Of a stretch of DNA of 44,524 nt, positions 44,203 to 44,524 are shown in pieces; the first letter of the stretch is position 1; every line of letters begins with the position of its first letter. The notes beneath the pieces were generated by a model. It worked only from the letters and a program-made list of their open reading frames with translations. It did no database searches and was not told the DNA's origin. The DNA comes from Bacteroidales bacterium (GTDB lineage: Bacteria > Bacteroidota > Bacteroidia > Bacteroidales > UBA1402), in assembly GCA_017468435.1 (NCBI GenBank), contig JAFUIP010000005.1:1-44524 (forward strand). Reading direction: 5' to 3'. Both the position numbers and the translations under genes were made by a program.

Positions 44203-44430
44203 ATGTAGGCGCTTCTCTGCTGTGATATTGTGTTTTGTGCTGCTTTTCCGAGTAAAAACGCCGCATGAAGTTATGCGGATTCGGTAAGCAATGCCGCTGA
44301 TTTGAGAGCGGAAAGGGCGCAAAAGCCGAGGAGAAGCTCAAGTGGGAGGGTTGTTGCTTGTTTTGTAAACGGCTGATTTATAAGCGATTTAAAAATTTTG
44401 ATAAAAAATAATGAAAAAAGGTGTCAAAAA
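44203..44430. other. Unexplained intergenic region upstream of a strong promoter
   Basis: About 230 bp without a credible gene. A hairpin CCGCAT-GAAGTT-ATGCGG (44261-44278) is followed on the minus strand by CGTTTTT, so it could end a minus-strand transcript. Downstream there is 'CCGCTGATTTGAGAGCGG' (44294-44311), able to form a small hairpin, and a related 'GGCTGATTTATAAGCG' at 44371-44386. An AT-rich stretch follows from 44381. A small minus-strand RNA ending at the hairpin is possible, but I see no promoter box for it. Confidence 0.4.
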
Positions 44431-44431
44431 A

Positions 44432-44464
44432 TTTGGAGGGAGAGGGAGAAAGGCAGTATTTTTG
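44432..44464 (+). promoter_or_regulatory. Strong consensus promoter, probably of an rRNA operon beyond the right edge
   Basis: TTTG at 44432-44435 and TATTTTTG at 44457-44464 are separated by 21 bp, matching both elements of the Bacteroidetes sigma-ABfr consensus. The start would fall near 44470. The 55 nt that follow are G/A-rich with no start codon in a good context and resemble the leader of a Bacteroidales 16S operon as I remember it. The gene itself lies outside the window. Confidence 0.5.
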
Positions 44465-44524
44465 CAGCCCTTTCGGTCAAAAACGCAAAGGGCGGAGGTC
44501 TGGAGAGGCAACCGAGAGAGCCGA

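Overview
The window is chromosomal DNA from a member of the Bacteroidales, most likely Prevotella-like. Supporting signs are Bacteroidetes -7 boxes (TAnnTTTG) ahead of most transcription units with no Shine-Dalgarno signals, a SusC/SusD pair, an rseC-rnfBCDGEA-galE run, a fused MurF-alanine racemase, a GSCFA protein, a serine palmitoyltransferase, and secreted enzymes ending in a short 'YY-L-G-R' tail. I see no tRNA, CRISPR array or insertion sequence.

Layout. 1-975: a truncated gene with an LPD3-type polyvalent-protein domain runs off the left edge, followed by about 310 bp of unexplained DNA. 976-11168: an outer-membrane DUF3078 protein diverges from a long + strand operon of yidC, rseC, the six Rnf genes and galE. 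11248-22135: a pectin/rhamnogalacturonan region with a SusC/SusD pair behind a long regulatory leader, a PL1-type pectate lyase and, on the other strand, a PL11-type rhamnogalacturonan lyase whose stop overlaps trmO. 22213-25329: an aminoglycoside-phosphotransferase-fold kinase, then groES-groEL behind a possible sigma-54 promoter, then a large palindromic element. 25514-28732 (minus): serine palmitoyltransferase, a GNAT-like protein and a short-chain dehydrogenase, a candidate ceramide-synthesis operon. 28864-35026 (minus): dxs, trkA, trkH and a GH28 polygalacturonase lipoprotein. 35100-38566: GSCFA protein and MurF-Alr. 38699-43910: fucI, fucP, an aldo-keto reductase and a zinc-dependent dehydrogenase. 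43976-44524: a small gene remnant, two hairpins, unexplained DNA, and a strong promoter of the kind that drives rRNA operons, firing off the right edge.

How it fits together. PL1, PL11, GH28 and SusC/D point to growth on pectin and rhamnogalacturonan I. The fuc cluster would handle deoxysugars such as L-fucose, but the window lacks fuculokinase and fuculose-phosphate aldolase and instead has two oxidoreductases. Rnf supplies ferredoxin:NAD+ energy coupling. The SPT operon fits the sphingolipid-containing envelope typical of Bacteroidales. The observations most worth following up are the SPT-GNAT-SDR operon with a hairpin at its transcript start, the fucI-fucP-AKR-MDR cassette, the 40-bp dyad upstream of susC, and the groESL control region. 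All function calls come from reading the sequence; no database search was run.
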